The notes: a model not told the origin generated them from the letters alone. DNA of 64,000 nt from an uncultured Mucilaginibacter sp. (GCF_913773635.1 NZ_CAJYGQ010000006.1:186001-250000), one strand, 5' to 3'; counted from the first letter of the stretch, positions 37,283 through 46,895 are shown. Translations and numbers: made by a program.

Positions 37283-38020
37283 CTATACAACAGCGCTGTG
37301 CAGCTGACTGGTTATAGCTGATGGGTTTTCATCTATATCAATATACTGCTTAAAGTTGCGTACATCATCGTCTACCATCTTTTTAAATAACGGGTTTAAT
37401 ACATGGCCTAACGCTGTACCAACACCACCTGCTGGTGGCAAATAGCTTATTACAACATCTATTAGTGTACCTTTGCCATCTTCAGCATCGCGAAAACGTA
37501 CTTTGCCGGCATTATCAATAGTAGAACCTGGTAGTGAACTCCAACCAATAGCGTAGCCCGGTTCGTCATTAACTATTTCTGCATCCCAGCTAACGGTAGC
37601 TACATTAGCCGGTAGTTTTAACACCCAGTGCGAGCGTTTGCTATCAAGTACCTCAACGCTTTCAAGGTGCTTCATAAACTTAGGCAGGTTATCTAACTGG
37701 CGCCAAAACTCGTACACCTCCTGGCGAGGTTTGTTCACCGTGAATGATGTGCGTATATTTACGTTAACCGGTTCGGTGCTGTTTTTACCAACGCGCGAGT
37801 AAACCTCGCAATGGCCCGTAATGCCTCTGTTAATTAAATATCCACCTGCACCTATCTTTAGTATGCTGGTAAACGGACTATTGAAAATATTGGCAAGGCC
37901 CGATAACGAAAACTTCAAGCCTGCTGCTATTGAAACATAGCGTTCAGGCCATTCTAAATTTATTGGGGCTTCGGTCCAGCCTTCTATCAACGGTTTTTTT
38001 TCTGTTGCTGTAGTTGCCAT
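37283..38020 (-). CDS. DUF2892/SRPBCC domain protein
   Basis: The N-terminal part (about 20-75) matches a DUF2892-type membrane hairpin: WPERYVSIAAGLKFSLSG and IGAGGYLINRGITGHC. The C-terminal part (about 80-235) is an SRPBCC/polyketide-cyclase ligand-binding domain with VNIRTSFTVNKPRQEVYEFW, WDAEIVNDEPGYAIGW and a long C-terminal helix (VLNPLFKKMVDDDVRNFKQY). The 245-residue protein has no assigned activity; similar ones occur in stress clusters of Bacteroidota. A one-mismatch -7 box (AATATTTG on the minus strand, 38058-38065) lies upstream. Confidence 0.72.
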   Translation of the reverse strand: MATTATEKKPLIEGWTEAPINLEWPERYVSIAAGLKFSLSGLANIFNSPFTSILKIGAGGYLINRGITGHCEVYSRVGKNSTEPVNVNIRTSFTVNKPRQEVYEFWRQLDNLPKFMKHLESVEVLDSKRSHWVLKLPANVATVSWDAEIVNDEPGYAIGWSSLPGSTIDNAGKVRFRDAEDGKGTLIDVVISYLPPAGGVGTALGHVLNPLFKKMVDDDVRNFKQYIDIDENPSAITSQLHSAVV

Positions 38021-38160
38021 AACATTGTTTTTTATAGGTACTTATGTAAACATGGCGCAAATATTTAAGTTTTCGTTAACTGAAATTTAATTTCCTTTAA
38101 CGGGTTTTGTAGCCTATTTGATGCAATTATAGCCAATAAGCAGGTATTTGATTTTTTTGA

Positions 38161-38168
38161 TAACTTTG
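38161..38168 (+). promoter_or_regulatory. -7 promoter element for the membrane protein at 38189
   Basis: TAACTTTG matches TAnnTTTG exactly, 20 bases before the ATG. The -33 box is not clear. Confidence 0.4.
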
Positions 38169-38188
38169 CCTCCATATACAACAAGCAC

Positions 38189-38779
38189 ATGTCATCAATA
38201 CAAAAAATTAAACTTAGCATACCCCAACTGTTATGGATTATTTTAGCTTCGGTATTAACCACCGGTGCTATGCGCTTGCTAAGCTTTTATGTGCCTTTGT
38301 TGAGTAATTTTACGCCAATGGGTGCTATGGCCATTTTTGGCGGCGCTTACTTTGCCGATAAGTGGAAGGCGGGTTTAGTATCAATAGTTACACTTTTTGT
38401 TACCGACGTATTTGTAAACTACCTTTACATGAATAAGGTTGTTTTGTGGTATGGAAACAGTGCACTTTGGCTGTACGGTAGCTTAATTGCCATGATATTT
38501 ATAGGAAGCTTAATTAAAAAAGCTAACGTTACAAATGTGCTGTTGGCATCATTAGCAAGCGTGGCAATACATTGGTTATTAACCGATATTGAGCCATGGT
38601 TGTATAGTTCTTATTATGATAAAGGCCTGTTAGGTTACGGTGAATCGTTATTAATGGCTATACCATTTGAACGCAACATGCTATTAGCCGATGCATTTTT
38701 TGGCGCTGTTCTGTTTGGTGGGTATGCTTTAATTAAAAATAGGTTTACCTCTGCTCAGGTTAGTGGCGCACAAATATGA
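38189..38779 (+). CDS. Conserved multi-pass membrane protein, DUF6580-like
   Basis: This 196-residue protein has five or six hydrophobic segments (for example PQLLWIILASVLTTGAMRLL, GSLIAMIFIGSLI) and the conserved segment NFTPMGAMAIFGGAYF. It resembles the DUF6580 family, whose members look like the substrate-binding subunits of energy-coupling-factor transporters. Function unknown. The last 25 bases overlap the convergent YpdA-like gene. Confidence 0.65.
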   Translation: MSSIQKIKLSIPQLLWIILASVLTTGAMRLLSFYVPLLSNFTPMGAMAIFGGAYFADKWKAGLVSIVTLFVTDVFVNYLYMNKVVLWYGNSALWLYGSLIAMIFIGSLIKKANVTNVLLASLASVAIHWLLTDIEPWLYSSYYDKGLLGYGESLLMAIPFERNMLLADAFFGAVLFGGYALIKNRFTSAQVSGAQI

Positions 38780-39726
38780 TCAATAATCATTTTGGCATGA
38801 ATCCTTGAGTTTTCAATAAACCACAGGTGCGTGTCCATACCGCCGCAAACTACTCCGGCAAGATAAACGCCAGGTAAATTGGTTTCCATGGTTTGAGGAT
38901 TGTATTGCGGTATATATCTACCATCGGCAGACAAGTTGACTCCAATGTTTCTTAGAAAGTCAAAGTTAGGTTTGTAACCAGTCATGGCCATTACAAAGTC
39001 ATTGGGAATGGTTACAATACCGGTTGGTGTTTCAATATCAACCTCACGTTCCCGTATTGCTTTTAAATTGGAGTTAAAATAAGCTTTAATACTTCCTTCC
39101 TCAATTCGATTCAAAATGTCAGGTCGTACCCAATATTTTACGCGGTTGCTTATCTGGCTATCGCGTACCACCATGGTTACGTCTGCACCCTTGCGGTAAG
39201 TTTCTAAAGCTACATCAACAGATGAATTACTTGCGCCAACCACTACCACTTTCTGTAAGGTGTAAAAGTGCGGATCCTTATAGTAGTGTTTAACCTTAGG
39301 TAAATTTTCGCCGGGTATATCGAGGTTTACGGCAATATCATAAAAACCTGTAGCAATTATAATGTGCTTTGCCTGGTAACTGCCTTTGGAAGTATGAATG
39401 GTATAGGCGGGGTTCTCATGGTCTGCTTTATTTACCGTCAAAACTTCTTCAAATAAATTTAAAGGCAAGTTATTAGCTAATGCTACACGGCGGTAATATT
39501 CAAGTGCATCGGCCCGGTTAGGCTTTACATGCGTTGTTGAAAAGGGAAAGTCACCAATTTCTAACTTTTCTGATGTTGAAAAGAAAGTCATGGTAGATGG
39601 ATAATTGTAAAGCGAATTAACCAACGTTCCTTTCTCAATAATAACAAAGCTTAATCCCGCCTTTTGTGCCGTGAGTCCGCAAGCCAGGCCAATGGGGCCA
39701 CCGCCTATAATAACAATATCAAGCAT
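38755..39726 (-). CDS. ypdA: YpdA-like NAD(P)H-dependent bacillithiol disulfide reductase
   Basis: This 323-residue flavoprotein has a two-dinucleotide-binding fold. FAD site: IIGGGPIGLACGLTA (residues 6-20). NAD(P) site: VVVGASNSSVDVALE. The segments LYNYPSTMTFFSTSEKLEIG and AGVVCGGMDTHLWFIENSR are diagnostic for YpdA, which reduces bacillithiol disulfide. It has no CxxC pair of thioredoxin reductase. It follows a small GNAT gene in the same operon. Some Bacteroidota are known or predicted to make bacillithiol, but no bsh gene is in this window. Confidence 0.88.
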   Translation of the reverse strand: MLDIVIIGGGPIGLACGLTAQKAGLSFVIIEKGTLVNSLYNYPSTMTFFSTSEKLEIGDFPFSTTHVKPNRADALEYYRRVALANNLPLNLFEEVLTVNKADHENPAYTIHTSKGSYQAKHIIIATGFYDIAVNLDIPGENLPKVKHYYKDPHFYTLQKVVVVGASNSSVDVALETYRKGADVTMVVRDSQISNRVKYWVRPDILNRIEEGSIKAYFNSNLKAIREREVDIETPTGIVTIPNDFVMAMTGYKPNFDFLRNIGVNLSADGRYIPQYNPQTMETNLPGVYLAGVVCGGMDTHLWFIENSRIHAKMIIDHICAPLT

Positions 39727-39742
39727 ACTATAATTTTACCAG

Positions 39743-40024
39743 CTACACCAGCACATCCTTGAATTGGTCATTACCGGTAAGTACTGATTTGGCAAATGTA
39801 CAAGAAGGAATGATTTTGAAATGTTTTTGGCGTGCATAATTTATTCCGGCTTCAATAAGCTGTTTACCCAGGCTTTTGCCTTCGTAGGCAGCATCAACCT
39901 CTGTATGGTAGATGTCCATTTCAGTGCTATTCACCAGCATATAACGCATATCGCCCAGGCGTTTACCCTGCTCATCAATATAAAAAATTCCGTCGTCGCC
40001 TGTGGTATGATGTTTTATTTCCAT
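39743..40024 (-). CDS. GNAT-like N-acetyltransferase, YjdJ type
   Basis: This minimal GNAT protein of 93 residues starts at ATG 40024. It has DGIFYIDEQGKRLGDMRY, HTEVDAAYEGKSLGKQLIEA and IIPSCTFAKSVL, the short acetyl-CoA-binding core of the YjdJ/GCN5-related family. The frame opens eight residues earlier (MLCFNLHA) but these do not fit the family. It is the first of two genes with ypdA. Its target is unknown. Confidence 0.82.
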   Translation of the reverse strand: MEIKHHTTGDDGIFYIDEQGKRLGDMRYMLVNSTEMDIYHTEVDAAYEGKSLGKQLIEAGINYARQKHFKIIPSCTFAKSVLTGNDQFKDVLV

Positions 40025-40155
40025 TGCGTGTAAGTTAAAACATAACAACGCTTAAATAAGCAAAATCGCTGTGGCTAAATTTTATAATGATATTGGAATG
40101 ATAGTAGGGCGGTAAACAAGCTGTGCAGAAAACGCAAAAGAGAGAAAATAAAAAT

Positions 40156-40251
40156 GGGTAAGCTACTTCTATCGCACCGCTCAACTCTCTACCCTTGCTG
40201 CGTTCCCACCCTGGGGGAGTTCAAGAGGAGCTGGTCGTAAAAGACTTACCC
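40156..40251 (-). ncRNA. ffs: Signal recognition particle RNA, small bacterial type (ffs)
   Basis: On the minus strand the gene runs from 40251 to 40156 (about 96 nt). The ends pair perfectly (GGGTAAG/CTTACCC). The conserved domain IV is visible as CCAGGGTGGGAACGCAGCAA followed by GGGTA, the Ffh-binding asymmetric loop and tetraloop. It forms the RNA of the signal recognition particle for membrane protein targeting. It has a -7 promoter element just upstream and no protein-coding overlap. Confidence 0.9.
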
Positions 40252-40255
40252 GTCA

Positions 40256-40263
40256 CAAAAGTA
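40256..40263 (-). promoter_or_regulatory. -7 promoter element of SRP RNA
   Basis: Read on the minus strand this is TACTTTTG, an exact TAnnTTTG match, five bases before the RNA 5' end. Confidence 0.5.
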
Positions 40264-40339
40264 GAAATTTTTACGTGTTTTAAGTAAATAATTGTAAAGT
40301 TGTTGTTAAGCAATTGATGCTCAATCTGTAAAAATAAAA

Positions 40340-40900
40340 TCAATAGGTCAATTGGTTCTTAAAGTCAAGGCGTTCATAAATTTCATACCTGGCATTAGGT
40401 CTAAAAGTTTCGCGTGCCAATATGGTAAGCTTATCAACCACAAAGCTATCCTTGTAGTCTACAGAGCGAATATGTGGCCACAGCTTATAAAAATCATTAA
40501 CAGGAATACCTTTCGTAATAGTAATGTGCGGCGTAATGGCAGCCTTTACATTTAGCTGTTTGTACAAAAGGGTAAACCAATTATCGGTTTTTTGAGTGGG
40601 CTTAATTGCTGCGTAAATAGTAGCGCTGTTGTTGCCGTGTAAGAAAAAGTTAAAGCCCTCAACCTGCAATTTAACCGGCGGCATGCCGTATACCTTGTTC
40701 CTGAAAGTATTGATAGCTGTATTAACGATGTGCGGTTTCTGTCTCTCGATATAGCATAAACTTACATGTGCAGTACCCTTTACTCCCGGATACGTACCGA
40801 TATATTCACATGCTTTAAGCTTATAGTGTTTAATCTGATTTTTTACATTTTCTGAGGGTTCTAAGAGAAACAGATAATCTTTGTAATCGGTCATAGCCAT
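40340..40900 (-). CDS. 2H phosphoesterase / 2'-5' RNA ligase family protein
   Basis: This 186-residue protein has two HxT/S motifs, H45-V-S47 in AHVSLCY and H125-I-T127 in TPHITITKG, which form the active site of the 2H family. The family includes RNA 2',3'-cyclic phosphodiesterases and LigT. The substrate here is unknown. It starts at ATG 40900, divergent from dinB, with only 67 bases between them. Confidence 0.88.
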   Translation of the reverse strand: MAMTDYKDYLFLLEPSENVKNQIKHYKLKACEYIGTYPGVKGTAHVSLCYIERQKPHIVNTAINTFRNKVYGMPPVKLQVEGFNFFLHGNNSATIYAAIKPTQKTDNWFTLLYKQLNVKAAITPHITITKGIPVNDFYKLWPHIRSVDYKDSFVVDKLTILARETFRPNARYEIYERLDFKNQLTY

Positions 40901-40967
40901 GAATTTTGATGCTCAAAAATGCTAACTTTTTTAGCAAATAGTCAAATTATTTTTTCAACTTTGTTTT

Positions 40968-42155
40968 GTGGAAAACCTCAGGCATATAGTACACATCGAC
41001 CTTGATTCGTTTTTTGTTTCTGTTGAGCGTCGCTTAAACCCGGCACTTATTGGAAAGCCTGTCATTATCGGCGGTTCAAAAGATAGAGGAGTGGTTGCCT
41101 CTTGTAGTTATGAAGCGCGGCAGTTTGGCATACATTCGGGAATGCCCAGCAGTAAAGCATATCGTTTATGCCCGCATGCTATATTTTTGAAAGGTAGCCA
41201 CGGCAGATATTCAGAAGCATCGCGCGAGGTCACAAAAATTATTCATGATTCGGTTCCATTATATCAAAAAACATCAGTTGATGAATTTTATATCGACCTA
41301 ACCGGCATGGATCGTTTTTACGATCCTTATCAACTGGCAACTGATCTTCGTCAAAGGGTAATTAGTGATACGGGTTTACCCATTTCATTTGGTATGGCAT
41401 CGTGTAAAACGGTTGCCAAAATGGCTACAAATCAGGCTAAGCCAAACGGACAGCTCAGGGTGCCTCATGGTGGTGAGGTTGACTTTATGGCGCCTTTAAA
41501 CATCAGCAAGATACCTATGCTGGGTAAAAAGACCTGCGAAAAGCTTTACACTTATGGTATCGAAAAAATAGGCGATTTGCAAAAAACTAATGTTCGCTTC
41601 CTTGAAAGCCTGTTTGGGAAGGCGGGCAAATACATTTGGGACAAAGCCCATGGTATTGATGACAGCGAGATTATTCCGCACAGCGACAGGAAATCTATTT
41701 CAACAGAGCATACCTTTCATGAAGATACAGCCAATCGTCGTCAATTAGAAACAATATTAGTTTCGATGACTGAAGAGCTTGCATTTAAGCTGCGAAGCGA
41801 GAATAAGTTAGCTTCATGCCTGGCTATTAAAATACGCTATGCAAACTTTGAAACGCATACCCTGCAAGAGAAAATTGCGCTAACATCTGCCGAGCATGTT
41901 TTAATACCAGGAATTAAAAACTTACTAAAACGCGCCTGGAACCAGCATAGACCTATACGATTGATTGGCGTGAAACTAAGTCAGCTATGTTCGGGCAGCT
42001 ATCAAATAAATCTATTTGAAGATAATGAGGAGCAGATAAAGCTATATAAGGCAATGGACAGTATTAACTTTAAATTTGGAAATAAAACCGTTTGCAGGGC
42101 TGCCGGTATGGAAATTACACAGCGCAACTTTAATCCCTTTCATTCAACCGTGTAG
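40968..42155 (+). CDS. dinB: DNA polymerase IV
   Basis: This Y-family translesion polymerase has 395 residues. Palm signatures are HIDLDSFFVSVERR and SVDEFYIDLTG, with the catalytic acidic residues. SYEARQFGIHSGMPSSKA is the family segment with the steric-gate Phe12 area. The little-finger domain is at about 250-345. It lacks a clear QLxLF-type clamp-binding end; YQINLFEDNEE near residue 345 may serve as one. The start is GTG at 40968; an ATG is absent. Confidence 0.95.
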   Translation: MENLRHIVHIDLDSFFVSVERRLNPALIGKPVIIGGSKDRGVVASCSYEARQFGIHSGMPSSKAYRLCPHAIFLKGSHGRYSEASREVTKIIHDSVPLYQKTSVDEFYIDLTGMDRFYDPYQLATDLRQRVISDTGLPISFGMASCKTVAKMATNQAKPNGQLRVPHGGEVDFMAPLNISKIPMLGKKTCEKLYTYGIEKIGDLQKTNVRFLESLFGKAGKYIWDKAHGIDDSEIIPHSDRKSISTEHTFHEDTANRRQLETILVSMTEELAFKLRSENKLASCLAIKIRYANFETHTLQEKIALTSAEHVLIPGIKNLLKRAWNQHRPIRLIGVKLSQLCSGSYQINLFEDNEEQIKLYKAMDSINFKFGNKTVCRAAGMEITQRNFNPFHSTV

Positions 42156-42216
42156 CGTGGTGTTATGAGGTACTTGATGTAAATGATGCTATATTAGCTC
42201 TATAAATCTACACGAG

Positions 42217-43122
42217 ATGAAGTTTAGCCATAAAACCCCGTTAGATGTGTTCCTGAACGTGCTTTTTGAACGTTATCAGGATAAAGTGCCCGCGGTAAAA
42301 AAAATAACACAAGCCCTTGTAGGTCAATGTGTGGTATCTTCACAGGATGAAATAGTAAATGATCATATTGCATTCCGTACACTTGGAGTTCCTCATTTAG
42401 GTATTCAATCTTTCGAAAAGATCTTTTTACATCACGGCTATCAAAAGCGCGACTATTATTATTTTGAAGGAAAGAAGCTCAATGCATTTTGGTATGCACC
42501 TCCAAGTGAGCAATATCCTCGCATATTTATCAGTGAGTTAATTGTGGATCAGCTTTCATCTGCTGCGCAGGACATTATAAGTAAGTATACCTACCACATA
42601 ACGGCAGACCCGGTTGCAAACCTTAATCTTGACAATGGCGAGGAGGTAGGCAAATTTTTTCATACATCCTTATGGACATTACCCACAAAGCAAGATTATG
42701 AAACGCTATTAATTGAAAGCGAATATGCTGCCTGGGTAATTTATAATCGCTATTACTTAAACCATTATACTATAAGCGTACATGCTCTTAAGGCGGGGTA
42801 TAACACATTGGAAGAGTTTGACGCCTTTGTTGAAGGTTTAGGTATAAAGCTGAATAATGCTGGTGGAGTAGTTAAAATAAGCGCAGACGGTTTGCTGAAA
42901 CAAAGCAGCACCGTAGCCGAAATGCAAAGTGCCACTTTTGCCGACGGAGAGACCATGCTTATTGCCGGCAGCTACGTGGAGTTTGCCGAACGTTTAATTT
43001 TGCCACAATATAAAAATTTGCCTGTTGACGATATTAAGGCTACCCACCGCCGTGACGGATTTGAAACAAACAACGCCGACAAAATTTTTGAAAGTACCTA
43101 TACAGGGCAAACCAAATTGTAG
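42217..43122 (+). CDS. hglS: 2-oxoadipate dioxygenase/decarboxylase, HglS-like (DUF1338)
   Basis: This 301-residue DUF1338 protein is homologous to HglS, an Fe(II) enzyme that turns 2-oxoadipate into D-2-hydroxyglutarate and CO2 in lysine catabolism. Probable metal ligands are H50 in NDHIAFRT, H183 or H189 in HYTISVHA, and E255 in YVEFAER; R54 matches the substrate-binding Arg position. The next gene, 5 bases on, encodes a large FAD/Fe-S dehydrogenase whose expected substrate is the product of this enzyme. That neighbour makes the assignment strong. The upstream lysine/2-aminoadipate steps are not in the window. Confidence 0.88.
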   Translation: MKFSHKTPLDVFLNVLFERYQDKVPAVKKITQALVGQCVVSSQDEIVNDHIAFRTLGVPHLGIQSFEKIFLHHGYQKRDYYYFEGKKLNAFWYAPPSEQYPRIFISELIVDQLSSAAQDIISKYTYHITADPVANLNLDNGEEVGKFFHTSLWTLPTKQDYETLLIESEYAAWVIYNRYYLNHYTISVHALKAGYNTLEEFDAFVEGLGIKLNNAGGVVKISADGLLKQSSTVAEMQSATFADGETMLIAGSYVEFAERLILPQYKNLPVDDIKATHRRDGFETNNADKIFESTYTGQTKL

Positions 43123-43127
43123 TTTTA

Positions 43128-46034
43128 ATGCAGCAAAAACTTAATGAGTTAGGTGCCGCGCTTGAAGGAGAGTTTTACGCTGATGACGCGATGCGCATAT
43201 TGTACGCTACCGATGCATCTGCTTATGCAGAAATGCCGTTAGCTGTAGCTGTACCGCGTACAGTTAAAGATATAGCCAGGCTTATAAGTTTTGCCCGTGA
43301 CAATCACACTTCGCTTATACCGCGTACAGCGGGCACATCCCTTGCCGGGCAGGTAGTTGGCCGGGGTATTGTGGTAGATGTATCAAAGCATTTTACCAAA
43401 ATACTTGAACTTAATGTTAATGAACATTGGGTTACGGTGCAGCCGGGTGTAGTGCGCGATGAACTTAATTTATTTCTTAAACCGCATGGACTGTTTTTTG
43501 GTCCCGAAACTTCGACAGCTAACCGCGCTATGATAGGTGGAATGGTTGGAAATAATTCATGTGGTTCAAATTCAATTTTTTATAAGAGTACGCGCGAACA
43601 TTTACTTGAAGTTAAGGCCTTGCTAAGCGATGGAAGTGAAGTTGAATTTAAGGGCTTGAGCTTTGATGATTTTATTGCCAAATGCAATGGCGAAACGCTC
43701 GAAGCAGCAATATACCGCAACATTCGTGCACAACTAAGTGATTATAACAACCAGGTTGAAATAAGACGCGAGTTTCCAAAGCGGGATATTGAACGAAGGA
43801 ATACCGGCTATGCAATTGATTTGCTGCTTGAAAGCGATCCGTTTACGGCAGGAGGTAAGGCCTTCAACTTCTGTAAGCTTATTGCAGGCTCAGAAGGTAC
43901 GCTTGCCTTTATAACCGAAATCAAGCTTAATTTGTCACCTTTACCGCCGCCCGTGAGCGGTTTGCTGTGCATTCACTTTAATTCCGTTGATGAGGCCTTA
44001 CGTGCCAATCTTATTGCCCTTAAATATAGTCCGGTTGCCAGCGAGTTAATTGACCGTTACATATTGGAATGTACCAAGGACAACATTGAACAGCGCGAGA
44101 ACAGATTTTTTGTAAGTGGCAATCCCGGAGCCATACTCGTGGTTGAATTTGCTGGCAATAATCAAAGTGAGGTAAAAGCAACAGCTTTAAAAGTTGAAGC
44201 CGAAATGCGGGAAGCCAAGTTAGGCTACCATTTTCCTCTTTTATTTGGCAATGACACCAGGCGCATATGGGCCTTACGGAAGGCAGGCTTAGGTTTGTTA
44301 AGCAACTTGCCGGGCGATGCCAAACCTGTTGCAGTCATCGAGGATACTGCCGTTGCTGTAGAAGATTTACCAGCCTATATTGCCGAATTTAATATCATAT
44401 TACAAAAGTTCGGGCTTAACGCTGTTCATTATGCGCACGCCGGCTCGGGCGAAATTCATTTGCGGCCAATACTCAACTTAAAGACTGATGAAGGCAATCG
44501 TCTATTCCGTGTTATTGCCCAAGAAATTGCATTGCTGGTTAAAAAATATAAGGGGTCATTAAGCGGCGAGCATGGTGATGGCAGGTTGCGAGGGGAGTTT
44601 GTTGAGCAAATGATAGGGGCTAAAAACTTTAAACTTATAAAAGAAATCAAAGCCACCTGGGATCCTCATAATATTTTTAACCCCGGAAAGATTGTTGATA
44701 CACCACAAATGAACACGAGTTTGCGTTACAAACCTGGTCAGCAAGTTCCTTTAATTAAAACAGTGTTCAGATATAGTGGCCAAAACGTGCTGCAACATGC
44801 AGAGCAGTGTAACGGTTCGGGCGATTGTCGCAAATCACACCTTATGGGCGGTACCATGTGCCCATCGTATATGGCAACCCGCAATGAAAAAGATACCACC
44901 CGTGCACGAGCAAATATTCTGCGTAATTATCTTACTAATTCCACGCAGCTTAATCGCTTCAATCATGCTGAAATAAAAGAGGTGATGGATTTATGCCTAA
45001 GTTGTAAAGGATGTAAATCGGAATGCCCATCTAATGTAGATATGGCTAAACTTAAAGCCGAATTTTTGCAATACTATTATGATGCCAACGGCGTGCCTTT
45101 ACGAACCAAGTTGACTGCTGCCTACGCTAAGTTGTCACAACTCGGTGCATTACTACCCAGTGTATACAATTTTTTGGTGACCAGCAAAAAGGTAAGTCCG
45201 CTTCTAAAGGACATCATAGGCTTCGCCAAAAAAAGATCACTGCCAAAGCTTTACAAATTTACTTTACGGCATTGGTTGTCAAAGCGTAAAGGGTATAAAT
45301 CTGATAAAAAAGTTTACCTGTTTTGCGATGAGTTTACAAACTATCAGGATACTGCCATTGGTGTAAAAGCCCTAGAGTTGTTAGGTCGTTTAGGCTACCA
45401 GGTAATTGTGCCTGAGCATTATGAAAGTGGCCGTGCGGCAATATCAAAAGGATTATTGCGCAAAGCAAAATCAATAGCTAATAAGAACGTCGAACAGCTA
45501 AGTCACTTCGTAAATAACAATACGCCTTTAGTAGGTATAGAGCCATCAGCAATTTTGACATTCCGTGATGAATACCCCGATTTAGTCGACAATGATTTGA
45601 TTCAAAAGGCACATCAGCTTGCCTCAAATTCATTACTGATAGATGAGTTTATTGCCCGGGAGATGAAAAATGGAAACATCAAAAAAGATCAGTTTACTCA
45701 TGAGCATAAGACTATAAAATTGCACGGACATTGCCAGCAAAAAGCGCTGAACCTGCTCGGTGCATCGCAATACATCTTGTCGTTTCCTAGAAACTTTCAC
45801 CTAGAAACAATACCCTCAGGATGTTGTGGTATGGCCGGTTCATTTGGTTATGAAAAGGAGCACTATGAGCTTTCCATGCAAATTGGAGAATTGGTTTTAC
45901 TTCCTGCAGTGCGTAACCAGCCTGAAGAAGTCATAATTGCTGCTACAGGCACCAGTTGCCGCCACCAAATATTAGATGGTGCAAACAGAACTGCGCTACA
46001 TCCGGTTGAAATATTGTATGACGCATTGCTATAA
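43128..46034 (+). CDS. FAD/Fe-S D-2-hydroxyglutarate dehydrogenase, YdiJ-like
   Basis: This 968-residue oxidoreductase combines a VAO-type FAD domain, a [4Fe-4S] domain and a C-terminal CCG domain. FAD-binding: PRTAGTSLAGQVVGRGIVVD and GGMVGNNSCGSNS near residue 140. FAD oxidase C-terminal domain follows, with SGEHGDGRLRGE (about 480). Iron-sulfur motifs CNGSGDCRK and CLSCKGCKSECP sit around 560-630. CCGMAGSFGYEK is near 900. It belongs with YdiJ and D-2-hydroxyglutarate dehydrogenase, passing electrons to the quinone pool. It is coupled to hglS. Substrate is inferred from that link, as the family also holds D-lactate dehydrogenases. Confidence 0.85.
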   Translation: MQQKLNELGAALEGEFYADDAMRILYATDASAYAEMPLAVAVPRTVKDIARLISFARDNHTSLIPRTAGTSLAGQVVGRGIVVDVSKHFTKILELNVNEHWVTVQPGVVRDELNLFLKPHGLFFGPETSTANRAMIGGMVGNNSCGSNSIFYKSTREHLLEVKALLSDGSEVEFKGLSFDDFIAKCNGETLEAAIYRNIRAQLSDYNNQVEIRREFPKRDIERRNTGYAIDLLLESDPFTAGGKAFNFCKLIAGSEGTLAFITEIKLNLSPLPPPVSGLLCIHFNSVDEALRANLIALKYSPVASELIDRYILECTKDNIEQRENRFFVSGNPGAILVVEFAGNNQSEVKATALKVEAEMREAKLGYHFPLLFGNDTRRIWALRKAGLGLLSNLPGDAKPVAVIEDTAVAVEDLPAYIAEFNIILQKFGLNAVHYAHAGSGEIHLRPILNLKTDEGNRLFRVIAQEIALLVKKYKGSLSGEHGDGRLRGEFVEQMIGAKNFKLIKEIKATWDPHNIFNPGKIVDTPQMNTSLRYKPGQQVPLIKTVFRYSGQNVLQHAEQCNGSGDCRKSHLMGGTMCPSYMATRNEKDTTRARANILRNYLTNSTQLNRFNHAEIKEVMDLCLSCKGCKSECPSNVDMAKLKAEFLQYYYDANGVPLRTKLTAAYAKLSQLGALLPSVYNFLVTSKKVSPLLKDIIGFAKKRSLPKLYKFTLRHWLSKRKGYKSDKKVYLFCDEFTNYQDTAIGVKALELLGRLGYQVIVPEHYESGRAAISKGLLRKAKSIANKNVEQLSHFVNNNTPLVGIEPSAILTFRDEYPDLVDNDLIQKAHQLASNSLLIDEFIAREMKNGNIKKDQFTHEHKTIKLHGHCQQKALNLLGASQYILSFPRNFHLETIPSGCCGMAGSFGYEKEHYELSMQIGELVLLPAVRNQPEEVIIAATGTSCRHQILDGANRTALHPVEILYDALL

Positions 46035-46193
46035 GCCAGGTTTATGCAATTGCCGATAATTGAAATAAGGACAAATTGGATCTTTGGTTTTTTAAAACCC
46101 TAATCGATATAAGCTTATATCTTGCACAAAAATCAGTGCTTATTAGTGATGTATTAGAAATAATTTATTAAACATTGAGTTACCATAAGTACC

Positions 46194-46895
46194 ATGGAAA
46201 ACGAAGATAAGCTGGCCCGGATCATTGAATGGCGCATGAAGATTAAAGCGCGGTTTGAGGAGAAAATTAAGCTTACACCATCAGTAGCTGATGATGCGCC
46301 CCGGGGTTCGGGCAAAATAAATCGTCATGGTATGCCCTCTGTTCCTATAGGGCAAACGCCAACAACCAAGTGGCCGGTGCTCGATTTAGGGTACCATCCA
46401 AATATATCGTCAGACCGTTGGCGACTAACTATTGATGGTGCCGTACACAACCCTGTACGTATAACTTGGAAGGAATTTTTAGCTCTTCCACAAACAAAAG
46501 ATGTTTCTGATTTCCATTGCGTAACCACCTGGTCTAAATTAAACATGCACTGGAAGGGCGTGAGCATGCTTGATCTTGCTTCGTTAGTACAACCGCATGA
46601 AAATGCTACCCACATTATGTGCTATGGTTATGACACCTACTCAACCAACATATCGTTAGAAGAAGCCTTAAAGCCCGACGTTTTGTTAGTTCATACCTAT
46701 GAAGGGCAGCCATTGCCTGTTGAGCATGGTGGCCCCGTTCGTATGATCACACCACAGTTATACGCCTGGAAAGGTGCCAAATGGATAAAACGTATTGAGT
46801 TTTTAACCAAGGATAAGCCCGGCTTTTGGGAAGATCGTGGTTATTCAAATACCGCATATCCATGGCGTAATGATAGATATAGTGATGATGAGTAA
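46194..46895 (+). CDS. Sulfite-oxidase-like molybdopterin oxidoreductase
   Basis: This 233-residue protein matches the molybdopterin domain of the sulfite oxidase superfamily (YuiH/SorT-like). The Mo-ligand Cys is C109 in DFHCVTTWS, and GGPVRMITPQLYAWKGAKW is the conserved cofactor segment. There is no heme domain, no dimerisation domain, no signal peptide and no membrane segment, so it appears cytoplasmic and single-domain. Substrate unknown. It is separated from the previous gene by 159 bases and stands alone. Confidence 0.88.
   Translation: MENEDKLARIIEWRMKIKARFEEKIKLTPSVADDAPRGSGKINRHGMPSVPIGQTPTTKWPVLDLGYHPNISSDRWRLTIDGAVHNPVRITWKEFLALPQTKDVSDFHCVTTWSKLNMHWKGVSMLDLASLVQPHENATHIMCYGYDTYSTNISLEEALKPDVLLVHTYEGQPLPVEHGGPVRMITPQLYAWKGAKWIKRIEFLTKDKPGFWEDRGYSNTAYPWRNDRYSDDE

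Noticed and set aside
46325-46615. A 96-codon minus-strand frame
   Set aside because: It is antisense to the sulfite-oxidase-like gene, with no independent promoter or motif.
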